Assembly (NCBI RefSeq): GCF_030812595.1
Contig: NZ_JAUSSZ010000004.1
Span: forward strand, 124,001-188,000
Length of the DNA stretch: 64,000 bases
Reading direction: 5' to 3'
From: Arthrobacter bambusae
GTDB taxonomy: Bacteria; Actinomycetota; Actinomycetes; Actinomycetales; Micrococcaceae
In this document: positions 36,030-44,524 of the stretch, in pieces
How positions within the stretch are numbered: the first letter of the stretch is position 1
How the letters are laid out: the number at the start of each line of letters is the position of its first letter
Notes under the pieces: model-generated
The model's input: only the letters and a program-made list of their open reading frames with translations
Told to the model about the DNA's origin: nothing
The model's database searches: none
Translations under genes and position numbers: made by a program

Positions 36030-36571
36030 GCTACGTCTCCAATTGTGTGTGCCGGCTGTGCTTCGAGGCTGAGCCGTTCGATGATTTCTTCTGCCTCTTC
36101 GGCGGGGGAAGCAGAGACGCACAGCGAGATGTGGTTCTCGTCCTCGGTGGGCGCCTCCAGGGCTTCGAACTGGGACTCCAGCAGCGAGGCGGGCATGAAG
36201 TGCCCGTGACGCGAAGCCAGCCGGTCGGAAATCTTGTCCTTGCTCCCCTGAAGGAAGACGAACACGACACCCTCGCCGCGCAGGACGTCCCGGTACTGCT
36301 TTTTCAAGGCCGAGCACGTGATGATGCCGGGCTTACCTGCTGCGGTACGCTCCTTGATCCAATCGGCAATGATGTCCAGCCACGGCCAACGGTCCTCATC
36401 GCTGAGTGCGTGCCCCGCCTGCATCTTTGCAACGTTTGCTTCCGGGTGCAGGTCGTCGCCTTCGGCGAGGTCCCAACCCAGCCGGCCGGCCAACACGCCG
36501 GCCACTGTCGATTTACCGGAACCGGAGACGCCCATGATCACCAGTACCGGTTGTTGTGCAGTCTTCGCCAT
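36026..36571 (-). CDS. gntK: Gluconokinase
   Basis: 181 residues from ATG 36571 (TTG at 36574 adds one residue). P-loop GVSGSGKSTV near residue 15, then LAEGDDLHPEANVAKMQAGHALSDEDRWPWL, which binds gluconate, and FVFLQGSKDKISDRLASRHGHFMPASLLESQFEALE. It makes 6-phosphogluconate for the pentose phosphate pathway. It forms a two-gene operon with the permease. GAGAGAGG precedes the start, and TTAAA/TTTAA inverted repeats lie upstream at about 36590-36605. Confidence 0.94.
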   Translation of the reverse strand: MAKTAQQPVLVIMGVSGSGKSTVAGVLAGRLGWDLAEGDDLHPEANVAKMQAGHALSDEDRWPWLDIIADWIKERTAAGKPGIITCSALKKQYRDVLRGEGVVFVFLQGSKDKISDRLASRHGHFMPASLLESQFEALEAPTEDENHISLCVSASPAEEAEEIIERLSLEAQPAHTIGDVA

Positions 36572-36645
36572 CAAAGTCTGCCTCTCTCAATTAAATATGA
36601 TTTAAACGAAAGTAAGCATATGACAGAGATTACACATCAGCAATT

Positions 36646-37425
36646 TCAGAAACCGGCGATGGTTTGGGACCCGTTGACTTCCACCACATGGAACGCCTCG
36701 GCGGCGCGTCCCGCGGGCATACCGGCGCGGGAGGCATTGTGCCGGAGCATGCCCCGGACAGCCCGCTCCATGCCCTCCAGATCGGGGTGCTGGCTCGCGT
36801 GGATCCGGATGGCGGCCAGTTTCGCGTCGATGTGTTCAGTGACATCAACGAAATAGTTCTCGCGGGCTTCGGGACCGGCGAAGAGCCACAGCCACGGCAG
36901 TTTGAAGGCCTCGAGGCCGGCTTCAGCCAGTTCCGGATAGGCGAAAGGGTTCTCCAGCGCCGGGTACACCGCACGGGTCACGATCTCCCCCACGGCGAGG
37001 TGGTCGGGATGGCTCTTCTGGATCCTGTCCCAATTGCGTTCCGGGTGCATGGCCAGCACGATGTCGGGTCGGATTTCGCGGATGAGCTTCACCACTTGTT
37101 TGATCACCCCGTGCGTCGGTTCCAAGTAGCCGTCGCACTCATGGAGATAGTGCACATCCGTCACCCCGACGAGGGCGGCGGCTTGTCTCTGCTCCTCTGC
37201 GCGCATCGCAATGATCTCTTCGCGGTTGGCAGGATCGAAGCCTCCGGCGTCGCCGTCGGTCATGACGCAGTAGCTGACCTCGACGCCGGCAGCGGTCCAG
37301 GCAGCAATTGTCCCGGCTGCGCCAAAGTCGACGTCGTCCGGGTGGGCGGTAAAACAAAGCACCCGCTCAACGCGCTCCGTGGAGGCGTTGAACGGGCTCT
37401 TTGCTGACGTGGCGTCAGAAGACAA
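36646..37425 (-). CDS. PIG-L family deacetylase
   Basis: 259 residues. Zinc-binding HPDD motif at CFTAHPDDVDFGAAG (near residue 27) and the distal H-P-D-H (SHPDHLAVGEI, about 130). The family includes MshB and Mca of mycothiol metabolism as well as GlcNAc deacetylases; the exact substrate is not readable. The TTG start at 37425 lies 5 bases after the etfA stop, so it is probably part of the etfBA message. Confidence 0.87.
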   Translation of the reverse strand: MSSDATSAKSPFNASTERVERVLCFTAHPDDVDFGAAGTIAAWTAAGVEVSYCVMTDGDAGGFDPANREEIIAMRAEEQRQAAALVGVTDVHYLHECDGYLEPTHGVIKQVVKLIREIRPDIVLAMHPERNWDRIQKSHPDHLAVGEIVTRAVYPALENPFAYPELAEAGLEAFKLPWLWLFAGPEARENYFVDVTEHIDAKLAAIRIHASQHPDLEGMERAVRGMLRHNASRAGMPAGRAAEAFHVVEVNGSQTIAGF

Positions 37426-37430
37426 AGGGA

Positions 37431-38384
37431 TCAGCCTTTCCGCTTTTTGATCTCATCCGTGGCTTGGGGAACAACTTTGAAGAGGTCGCCGACGATGCCG
37501 AAGTCCGCGATTTCGAAGATCGGCGATTCAGCATCCTTGTTGATCGCGACGATGACCTTGGAGGTCTGCATCCCGGCCTTCTGCTGGATCGCCCCGGAGA
37601 TACCCGCCGAAATGTAGAGCTGCGGGGACACGGTCTTGCCCGTCTGGCCAACCTGGTAGTCATGGCCGATCCAGCCCGCATCCGTCGCGGCACGGGAAGC
37701 CCCCAGTGCACCGCCCAGCGCGTCGGCCAGTTCCTCCAAGGGGCCAAAGTCGCCGTCGACGCCGCGTCCACCTGCAACCACGATCCGGGCTTCAGTGAGC
37801 TCAGGACGGCCGCTGGCCGCCTTTTCCGTACGCCCGGTGACGCGGGCGGCGTTCGCGGTGGCATCGGCCGGGACATCGATAGTGACGGTTTCGGGCGTGC
37901 TTGCCGCGGCCGGGGCCACGACGTCGACACTGTTCGGCTTGACCGTGAGCACGGCGATGGAGGTCCGAGCCTTGGCCGTGGTGGTGTAGGAGCCGGCCAG
38001 GACCGACTTGTGGGCCGTGCCGTCTGCGTCGACCCCTACAACGTCGGTGATGACGCCGGCGTTGAGTTTCACGCCAAGACGGGCCGCGATTTCCTTGCCG
38101 TCCGCCGTGTTCTCCAACAGGACGGTCCCGGCCCCGGAGGCCTCGACTGCCGCCGCAAGATATGCGGCTTTCGGCGCAATCAGGAAGTCGTCAAGATCCG
38201 TCGCGGACGGGCGGTAAAGGGCCGAGGCGCCTTGCGCCCCAAGGGCGGCGACGACGTCGTCGTGCAGCTCGCCGTTAAGGGCGACCACCGCCTCCCCGAG
38301 GGAACGCGCGATGGTCAGGAGTTCCAGGCTGCTCTTCTTGAGGGCCGCGCCCGGGTTGTCAATGAATACAAGTGCTTTTGCCAT
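37431..38384 (-). CDS. etfA: Electron transfer flavoprotein alpha subunit (housekeeping copy)
   Basis: 317 residues. N-terminal nucleotide-binding-like domain, then the FAD-binding C-terminal domain with VVAGGRGVDGDFGPLEELADALG, GASRAATDAGWIGHDYQVGQTGKTVSPQLYI and AINKDAESPIFEIADFGIVGD. It shuttles electrons from acyl-CoA and other dehydrogenases to the quinone pool. Position after etfB and close to mnmA/desulfurase matches the Rv3028c/Rv3029c neighbourhood, so this is the ancestral pair. ATG at 38384. Confidence 0.96.
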   Translation of the reverse strand: MAKALVFIDNPGAALKKSSLELLTIARSLGEAVVALNGELHDDVVAALGAQGASALYRPSATDLDDFLIAPKAAYLAAAVEASGAGTVLLENTADGKEIAARLGVKLNAGVITDVVGVDADGTAHKSVLAGSYTTTAKARTSIAVLTVKPNSVDVVAPAAASTPETVTIDVPADATANAARVTGRTEKAASGRPELTEARIVVAGGRGVDGDFGPLEELADALGGALGASRAATDAGWIGHDYQVGQTGKTVSPQLYISAGISGAIQQKAGMQTSKVIVAINKDAESPIFEIADFGIVGDLFKVVPQATDEIKKRKG

Positions 38385-38398
38385 GTGTCGGAATCCTC

Positions 38399-39199
38399 TT
38401 AGAGCAGCTTCTGGGCGGCCAGGAACTCAACCAGCTTGATGCCGGCGTCGCCTTCGTCGGTGATGATGGTGCCGGCAGTACGCGGCGGCCGTGCTTCAGC
38501 GGTCTCGACGGCAGTCAGCGAACCTGCCGCGCCCACCTGCGCGGCGTCGACGCCGATGTCGGCCAGCGTGAGTGCCGTGATTTTCTTCTTCTTGGCCGCA
38601 AGGATGCCCTTGAAGTTGGGGTATCGCGGCTCGTTGATCTGGTCCGTCACGGATACCAACGCGGGCAAGGTTGCCTCCACTGTGTCCGCGTGGGCATCAC
38701 CGTCACGGCGCGCTACGACGTGTTCGCCGTTGACCTCCAGGGAGGACGCAAAAGTGACTTGCGGGAGTCCGAGCCGCTCAGCGAGTTGTGCCGGGACCAA
38801 CGACGTTTCGCCGTCGGTCGAGGCCATGCCGGTCACCACGAGGTCCACGGGCGAGTCCGCGCCGAGATGGCGGATCGCAGCGGCGAGGGCAAGCGAGGTA
38901 GCGGCGGCGTCGGATCCTGCCAAGGCATCGTCGCTCAAGTGGGCTCCCGAGGAGGCGCCGATCTGCAAGGATTTCTTGACGGCGTTCACGGCACCGGCGG
39001 GACCCATGCTCAAGGCGATGACCTCATTGCCTGCCTTGGCACCCCCACGGGCTTCGCTCAGCTGCAGCGCAGCTTCAAGCGCATACTCGTCCAGTTCGGA
39101 CAGAATGCTCTCGTCGCGGTCCACGGTGTTGCCTGGGCCGGTGAGGTGTCGGTCGAACTGCGCGTCCGGGACGTGCTTGACCAGAACAACAATCTTCAA
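38399..39199 (-). CDS. etfB: Electron transfer flavoprotein beta subunit (housekeeping copy)
   Basis: 266 residues from TTG 39199, chosen because it begins LKIVVLVKHVPDAQ and has GGGAGA 5 bases upstream. GTG 39211 and the longer frame to 39268 are less likely. AMP-binding region EVIALSMGPAGAVNAVKKSLQIGA and DLVVTGMASTDGETSLVPAQLAERLGLPQVT are typical of group I EtfB. Forms the heterodimer with the alpha subunit encoded 14 bases downstream. Confidence 0.95.
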   Translation of the reverse strand: MKIVVLVKHVPDAQFDRHLTGPGNTVDRDESILSELDEYALEAALQLSEARGGAKAGNEVIALSMGPAGAVNAVKKSLQIGASSGAHLSDDALAGSDAAATSLALAAAIRHLGADSPVDLVVTGMASTDGETSLVPAQLAERLGLPQVTFASSLEVNGEHVVARRDGDAHADTVEATLPALVSVTDQINEPRYPNFKGILAAKKKKITALTLADIGVDAAQVGAAGSLTAVETAEARPPRTAGTIITDEGDAGIKLVEFLAAQKLL

Positions 39200-39391
39200 T
39201 GTATCTCCCACTGTGTTCGAGGCAGCCTTCCATACTCGGGAATGGCCAGCAACGGGGCGCATGGCCAAGAGTGCCCGGCATACGGGCTCGTCCTAGCTAA
39301 GCATATTGCGGGACAAGTCGGACAACACCGCGCACCCGCGTTAACTCCTGTTTCGTGGATCGCTCCCGCGGAGGGCAGCCGAGCAAATGTC

Positions 39392-39428
39392 GACGGCGGG
39401 CCGCACCGCTGTGGTGCCGCCCGCCGTC
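39392..39428 (-). terminator. Terminator hairpin after the HtrA gene
   Basis: GACGGCGGGCCGCACC pairs with its complement with one mismatch across a 5-base loop, 36 bases after the htrA stop. Confidence 0.65.
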
Positions 39429-39464
39429 GTCCATTGCTAGCTGCCTGTCCAGTGCAGGCTGCTG

Positions 39465-41153
39465 CTACGGAGCTGCATCCAAGGTCACGTCGAGCTCCTG
39501 CGACTGGCCGCCGCGCTGGATGGTCACCTTGACCGTTGCACCTGCTGGCTGCTCGCGGACAGCTGCGGTGAGCTGCTCGGGATCGGTGATGTCCTTGCCT
39601 GCGAACTTCGTGACAACGTCGCCCACCCTGAGTCCGGCCTTCTCCGCGGCGGAGCCCGCCGTGACGGCTGCGACCTGTGCACCTACTGAGAACCCTGAGC
39701 CGCTTCCGGTGGCCGACTTAGGCTGCACGCTGACGCCGAACTGCCCGTGGGTGGCCTTGCCGTTCTTGATGAGTTCCTGCGCAATACGCTTCGCGTTGTT
39801 GATGGGGATGCTGAATCCCACACCAATGTTGCCGCTTGACGACGAAGAGGCACTGTTGCTGCCGGCAGAAGCGATCGCCACGTTCACGCCGATGACCTCG
39901 CCCTTGGTGTTGACGAGCGCTCCACCGGAGTTGCCCGGGTTGATCGGCGCGTCCGTCTGGATCACGTTGAGCGAAACGGAGCCCTGGCCGGCGCTGCTCT
40001 GGCTCTGGCCTCCGCCCGGAGGGGCGAACTGGAATCCGCCCTGGCCGCCGTTTTGCGAATTGTCGGAGCCGCCGTTGGGAACGGCCGAGGACGCCACGCT
40101 GATGGTGCGGTTGAGGGTGGACACGATGCCGTCGGTGACAGTGCCCGGCAGGCCAAGCGGAGCACCGATGGCGATTGCGTTGTCCCCTACGTTGAGCTTG
40201 CTGGAATCACCCAAGGTGGCCGGCACGAGGCCGGAGGCATTGTCCACCTTGATGATGGCGAGGTCCGACAGAGGGTCGGTGCCGACTACCGTCGCCTTGA
40301 GGACGCGTCCGTCGCTGAGCCGCACCTCAATCGCGGCGTTCGCGCTCGCACCGTCAAGGGTCACCACGTGCGTATTGGTCAGGATGTGGCCCTGGTCGTC
40401 GAGGATGATACCCGAACCGGTGCCGCCCTGGTTTCCGCTGGAGGCCATGATGGTCACGACGCTGGGCGTCGCTTTGGCAGCGGCTGCGGTGATGGCGTTG
40501 ACATTGTCCGTGTTATTGACAATCACCGTTCCGGCCTGGCCGCTGCTGGACGCTACCGGTGTCCGGCTGCTGAGCAATTGATCGCTCGCGGCCACGACGC
40601 CTCCGCCCACGAGGCCGGCTGCGAGGATGCACGCTACCAAGGTGCCGACGCCGAAGGCCGGCTTGCGCTTGGGGTTGGCCGCCGGACCGCCCGGGTGGGC
40701 CGGGAACTGCTGCGTGGAATAGTGCTGTGCAGGATTCGGTCCGCCGTAGAAAGGCTGGTGCTGCGGGTAGGGGTGCTGCGGTCCCCCGCTGTGCTGGGGG
40801 CCGCTGTGCTGGGGGGCGCTGTGCTGGGCATGGATCTGCTCGGTAGCGTTTTCGGCCCGGCCCTGGCCCCAAGGTGCAGGCGCTCCGGGAGTCTGCGCCG
40901 CGTGGTGTGCCGTATATGCGGGCTGCGCTGAATATTCGGGCTTCGCCGGGTATTCGGGCTGCGCTGAGTATTCGGGCTTCGCCGGGTATTCGGGCTTCGC
41001 CGTGAAATCCTGACCCGGCTGGTATGCCGGCAGCGGGGCCGTAGGCTGGGAATTGGCTTGCTTGTCCGCTTCCGCCTTGCCGGTGCCGTCAGGACCATGG
41101 TTCTCGGGGCCATTGTTCTCAGGCGCGGCGCCCTGTGCTGGGTTCTCCGTCAT
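39465..41153 (-). CDS. HtrA/DegP-type membrane-anchored serine protease with PDZ domain
   Basis: 562 residues from ATG 41153 (AAGGAAG upstream). A long cytoplasmic Pro/Gln/Tyr/His-rich tail (1-185) with EYPAKPEYSAQP repeats precedes one membrane helix (about 190-212), then a trypsin-like domain with triad His262 (TNTHVV), Asp297 (DLAIIKVD) and Ser409 (GNSGGAL). The D-S distance is about 35 residues longer than in DegP because of a Gly/Ser/Gln-rich insert (about 365-400). A C-terminal PDZ domain ends the protein. It degrades or refolds misfolded envelope proteins. Divergent from the TPM-domain gene. Confidence 0.94.
   Translation of the reverse strand: MTENPAQGAAPENNGPENHGPDGTGKAEADKQANSQPTAPLPAYQPGQDFTAKPEYPAKPEYSAQPEYPAKPEYSAQPAYTAHHAAQTPGAPAPWGQGRAENATEQIHAQHSAPQHSGPQHSGGPQHPYPQHQPFYGGPNPAQHYSTQQFPAHPGGPAANPKRKPAFGVGTLVACILAAGLVGGGVVAASDQLLSSRTPVASSSGQAGTVIVNNTDNVNAITAAAAKATPSVVTIMASSGNQGGTGSGIILDDQGHILTNTHVVTLDGASANAAIEVRLSDGRVLKATVVGTDPLSDLAIIKVDNASGLVPATLGDSSKLNVGDNAIAIGAPLGLPGTVTDGIVSTLNRTISVASSAVPNGGSDNSQNGGQGGFQFAPPGGGQSQSSAGQGSVSLNVIQTDAPINPGNSGGALVNTKGEVIGVNVAIASAGSNSASSSSSGNIGVGFSIPINNAKRIAQELIKNGKATHGQFGVSVQPKSATGSGSGFSVGAQVAAVTAGSAAEKAGLRVGDVVTKFAGKDITDPEQLTAAVREQPAGATVKVTIQRGGQSQELDVTLDAAP
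40915..41002 (-). repeat. In-frame 15/30-bp repeats in the HtrA N-tail
   Basis: Alternating units encoding EYPAKP and EYSAQP occur about five times. A second low-complexity block of QHSGP repeats lies at about 40785-40830. Confidence 0.85.
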
Positions 41154-41484
41154 GGGACTTCCTTTCTTCCTCGTCCCCTTAACTATCGTCGCTCTTGCTG
41201 GATCAAGAGTCGACGTTCGCTGGGAGCTTGCTGAACGCCGTCGTCGCAGCTGTCCGGCGCGCTTCCGTGGCACCGACTAGCCCCTCAACGTTGGGGAAGG
41301 GCAGATCTCTCCCCGTTTCGCTGGCGGCATATTTACCGCTGTGGACGCTCCAAAAGGTGCACCATAGTATCAAGTGGAATTGCCACAGCGACCTGCGGCT
41401 TGATAACCATGCGTGGGGGCGCTGATGCATTCTGTTTCGATTGCTCCGGCCCGGACCAATCGCAGACGTGCTGAAGGGTTGCAC
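41154..41484. other. Divergent intergenic region, htrA / TPM gene
   Basis: 331 bases without a convincing gene. Frames on either strand lack ribosome binding sites and recognisable products. It must hold the promoters of both stress-related genes. A -10-like TAGTAT occurs near 41365, but I could not find a matching -35. Confidence 0.5.
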
Positions 41485-43530
41485 ATGCGGTCAATGTTGA
41501 AACGTGTACTCGCCGTTATCGGTTTGGCTGGAGTGCTGGTTCTCCCGGCTGCTGGAGCCTGGGCAGCCGACCCGGTGACCATCCCGTCGGGCCAGAACAT
41601 CACAGATGACGCCGGGGTCCTTCGCGACAAGGCCGCTGTTCAAAACGCCATCAAGTCCCTCTACGACGACCACAAGTTCAATCTGTATGTCGTGACCGAA
41701 AAGACCTTCACCAACCCGGCAACGCCCAGCGACTGGGGCAACGCCGTGGCAAAGAAGAAGTCGTTCGGCTCCACGGACGTCCTGCTGGCAATCGCCACGG
41801 ACGACGGCAAAGTGAACATCACGCGCGGGCCCGGCAGCAAGATCACCGACTCCCAGCGTGACGACATCCTCAAGAACGCCGTCTTGGCGAACCTTGTCCA
41901 GGGCAAGAAGAACTACGACCAGGCCGTGATTGATGCCGCGAAGGCCATCGGGGACACCCAGAATTCCGGCGCGGGCACTGCCGTGCTGGTCGGTGCCGCC
42001 GTGGTTGCTGCTGGAGGCGTCGGCACGTACTTATACTTCCGCAACCGCCGCAAGAAGGGCACTGCCTCCGGTACAGGCTACGGCCCGCAGGCGGAACAGC
42101 TCGACCCACTGGCCTCCTTGAGCATCGCGGATCTGCGGCGCAAAGCCGGCTCCCTGCTTATCGAAGCTGATGACACCATCAAGTCAAGCGAGCAGGAACT
42201 CGGGTTCGCCCAGGCGCAATACGGCGATGCCGCCGTCGGGAACTTCACCAAGGCCTTGCAGGACGCGAAGAACCACATGAGCGAATCCTTCAAGCTGCAA
42301 CAACAGCTCGATGACCACATCCCGGACACCGAAGAGCAGCAGCGCAGTTGGCTTGGTGAAATCATCCGACGCTCGGAGGCTGCCCTCGAATCGCTGCGCG
42401 AACAGAAGGCCGACTTCGATTCCCTGCGCGAACTTGAGAAGAACGCACCCCAGGCGTTGGCCACCGTTGCCGCCGGCGCCAACGACGCCGAGGCAAAGAT
42501 CGGCAATGCGGATCAATCCCTCAATGGCCTGCGCGAGAAGTACGCAGACAGCGCACTTGCCCACGTGAGTGATAACATCACCCAGGCCAAGGACCGGCTC
42601 GCGTTTGTGCGGCACGCCGCAACCACGGCACAGGAAAAGCTCGCCGCGGGTGAGGGCAGCCTCGCCGCAGTGGCAGTCCGCGCCGCGGAAGAGGCACTGC
42701 ACCAGACGAACGTGCTCATCGATGCCATCTCCAAGGTGGCAGCCAGCCTTGACGAAGCCCGGAACTCGCTCGAGGGTGCCGTGGCGGACACCACCCAGGA
42801 CCTGGCACAGGCCAAAGCGATGATCCAGTCCGGCGAACACCCGGAACTGGCGGGCCCGGTGGCCGGAGTCGAAGCCGCGCTGGCGCAGGTCAATACTGAG
42901 CTTCAGGGCGGGAAGATCGATCCCGTCGCCACCTTGGACCGGGTGGAAAAAGCGCATCAAGCCTTGGACCAGTCCCTCACGGGAATCCGTGACCAGCAGG
43001 AACAGGCACGGCGTGCGCAGGCCGCGCTCCAGCAGACCATCATGGCCGCCCAGTCCCAGATCAGCGCTACCTCGGACTACATTGCGGCACGGCGCGGGGG
43101 CGTCGGCCCCGAAGCCCGTACCCGTTTGGCCGAAGCCCAACGGAACCTCGACTACGCCCTCTCCATTTCACGCAACGACCCCGTCACCGCGCTCACGTAC
43201 GCCCAGCAGGCCCAGGCCCTCGCGGCACAAGCCGCACAACTGGCCCAGTCCGACGTCGATCAGTTCGGCGGCTTCGCCAACCAAGGCTACGGCCGTGGCG
43301 GCATGTTCGGAGGCGGAGGCAGCGGCGGTGGCCTCGGCGGAGCAATCCTCGGCGGCATCCTCATCAACTCCATCCTCCACGGAGGCGGAGGCGGCTGGGG
43401 CGGTGGAGACAACGACGGCGGAGGCGGCGGTGGCTTCTTCGGTGGCGACGGCGGAGGCGGAGGCTTCTTCGGCGGCGACGGCGGAGGCGGGGGCTGGGGC
43501 GGCGACTCCGGTGGAGACGGGAGCTTCTAG
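41485..43530 (+). CDS. TPM domain membrane protein with coiled coil and Gly-rich tail
   Basis: 681 residues from ATG 41485 (GAAGGG 6 bases upstream; earlier in-frame starts add a non-signal leader). Signal peptide (MRSMLKRVLAVIGLAGVLVLPAAGAWA), then an extracytoplasmic TPM_phosphatase domain (30-150, ITDDAGVLRDKAAVQNAIKSLYDDHKFNLYVV), a membrane helix near 162-184, a long helical cytoplasmic part (200-590) and a Gly/Asp/Trp/Phe-rich tail (595-681). TPM proteins include photosystem-repair phosphatases. The pspA-like gene begins 99 bases downstream, which suggests a joint membrane-stress role (inference). Confidence 0.9.
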   Translation: MRSMLKRVLAVIGLAGVLVLPAAGAWAADPVTIPSGQNITDDAGVLRDKAAVQNAIKSLYDDHKFNLYVVTEKTFTNPATPSDWGNAVAKKKSFGSTDVLLAIATDDGKVNITRGPGSKITDSQRDDILKNAVLANLVQGKKNYDQAVIDAAKAIGDTQNSGAGTAVLVGAAVVAAGGVGTYLYFRNRRKKGTASGTGYGPQAEQLDPLASLSIADLRRKAGSLLIEADDTIKSSEQELGFAQAQYGDAAVGNFTKALQDAKNHMSESFKLQQQLDDHIPDTEEQQRSWLGEIIRRSEAALESLREQKADFDSLRELEKNAPQALATVAAGANDAEAKIGNADQSLNGLREKYADSALAHVSDNITQAKDRLAFVRHAATTAQEKLAAGEGSLAAVAVRAAEEALHQTNVLIDAISKVAASLDEARNSLEGAVADTTQDLAQAKAMIQSGEHPELAGPVAGVEAALAQVNTELQGGKIDPVATLDRVEKAHQALDQSLTGIRDQQEQARRAQAALQQTIMAAQSQISATSDYIAARRGGVGPEARTRLAEAQRNLDYALSISRNDPVTALTYAQQAQALAAQAAQLAQSDVDQFGGFANQGYGRGGMFGGGGSGGGLGGAILGGILINSILHGGGGGWGGGDNDGGGGGGFFGGDGGGGGFFGGDGGGGGWGGDSGGDGSF

Positions 43531-43629
43531 CTCAAAGACTAGGTGGGGACCAGTCTCCCACGTAGAAGCGGTACAACAACTGATCACTGGATTCAGTGGG
43601 CACCACTGAGCAGGACGAAAGGCAACACC

Positions 43630-44418
43630 ATGGTTAAGCAGTCCATTTTCGGGCGGATCGCACAGCTCGCCAAGGCGAACATCAATGCCTTGCTCGACCA
43701 GGCTGAGGACCCGCAGAAGATGCTGGACCAAATGGTCCGCGACTACTCGAACAACATCGCCGAGGCAGAGTCCGCCGTGGCGCAGACCATCGGCAACCTC
43801 CGCATGCTCCAGGCTGACTACAACGAGGACCTCAAGAACGCCCAGGACTGGGGCAACAAGGCCCTCGCAGCCTCCCGAAAGGCAGACGAGTACCGTGCCG
43901 CCGGCAACTCCGCCGACGCCGTGAAGTTCGACAACCTTGCCAAGGTGGCCATCCAGCGGCAGATGTCGGCCGAGAACCAGGCCAAGGCGGCCGAGCCAAA
44001 CATCGCATCCCAGTCGGAGGTCGTCGACAAGCTCAAGAGCGGTCTCGACCAAATGAAGGGCAAGCTCAACGAGCTTACGAGCAAGCGCAATGAACTCGTT
44101 GCCCGCTCCAAGACAGTTGCTGCACAGACCCAGGTGCACGACGCCCTCAAGAGCATCGACATCATGGACCCCACCAGCGAGGTGGGGCGGTTCGAAGAGA
44201 AGATCCGCCGTGAGGAGGCCAAGGTCCTCGGCCAGCAGGAGCTGGCGGCCTCCAGCCTGGACGCCCAGTTCAACCAGCTTGAAGACCTCGGAGAGCAGAC
44301 GGAAATCGAGGCCCGCCTGGCGGCCTTGAAGTCAGGCGGCTCAAAGGCCGCGATCGGCACCGGTGCCACTGCTCCGGAGGATGACACCGTGGACGAGGCC
44401 GACTTCGACAAGCTCTAG
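43630..44418 (+). CDS. PspA/IM30 family protein
   Basis: 262 residues from ATG 43630, with GAAAGG upstream. It starts with the amphipathic helix SIFGRIAQLAKANINALLDQAEDPQKMLDQMVRDY and continues as a long coiled coil (residues 30-220), the ESCRT-III-like fold that coats damaged membranes. It ends in an acidic tail. The frame to 43543 adds residues outside the family. It probably shares a message with the TPM gene. Confidence 0.94.
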   Translation: MVKQSIFGRIAQLAKANINALLDQAEDPQKMLDQMVRDYSNNIAEAESAVAQTIGNLRMLQADYNEDLKNAQDWGNKALAASRKADEYRAAGNSADAVKFDNLAKVAIQRQMSAENQAKAAEPNIASQSEVVDKLKSGLDQMKGKLNELTSKRNELVARSKTVAAQTQVHDALKSIDIMDPTSEVGRFEEKIRREEAKVLGQQELAASSLDAQFNQLEDLGEQTEIEARLAALKSGGSKAAIGTGATAPEDDTVDEADFDKL

Positions 44419-44472
44419 GGCCCGCGGTGCAGACTCCCCCGGCGGCATCCGCCCGCCCCGATTGAGCCGCCA

Positions 44473-44511
44473 AACGAACGGCCGGGCCTCCTGGAGGCCC
44501 GGCCGTTCGTT
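44473..44511. terminator. Bidirectional terminator between pspA-like and acyl-CoA dehydrogenase genes
   Basis: A perfect 19-bp inverted repeat (AACGAACGGCCGGGCCTCC and its complement, 1-base centre) followed by TCTT on the plus strand and GTTTGG on the minus strand. Confidence 0.85.
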
Positions 44512-44524
44512 CTTGACTCAGGCT

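Noticed and set aside
40785..41002. Clustered short repeats that might be CRISPR
   Set aside because: They are in-frame coding repeats of the HtrA tail with no spacers and no cas genes.
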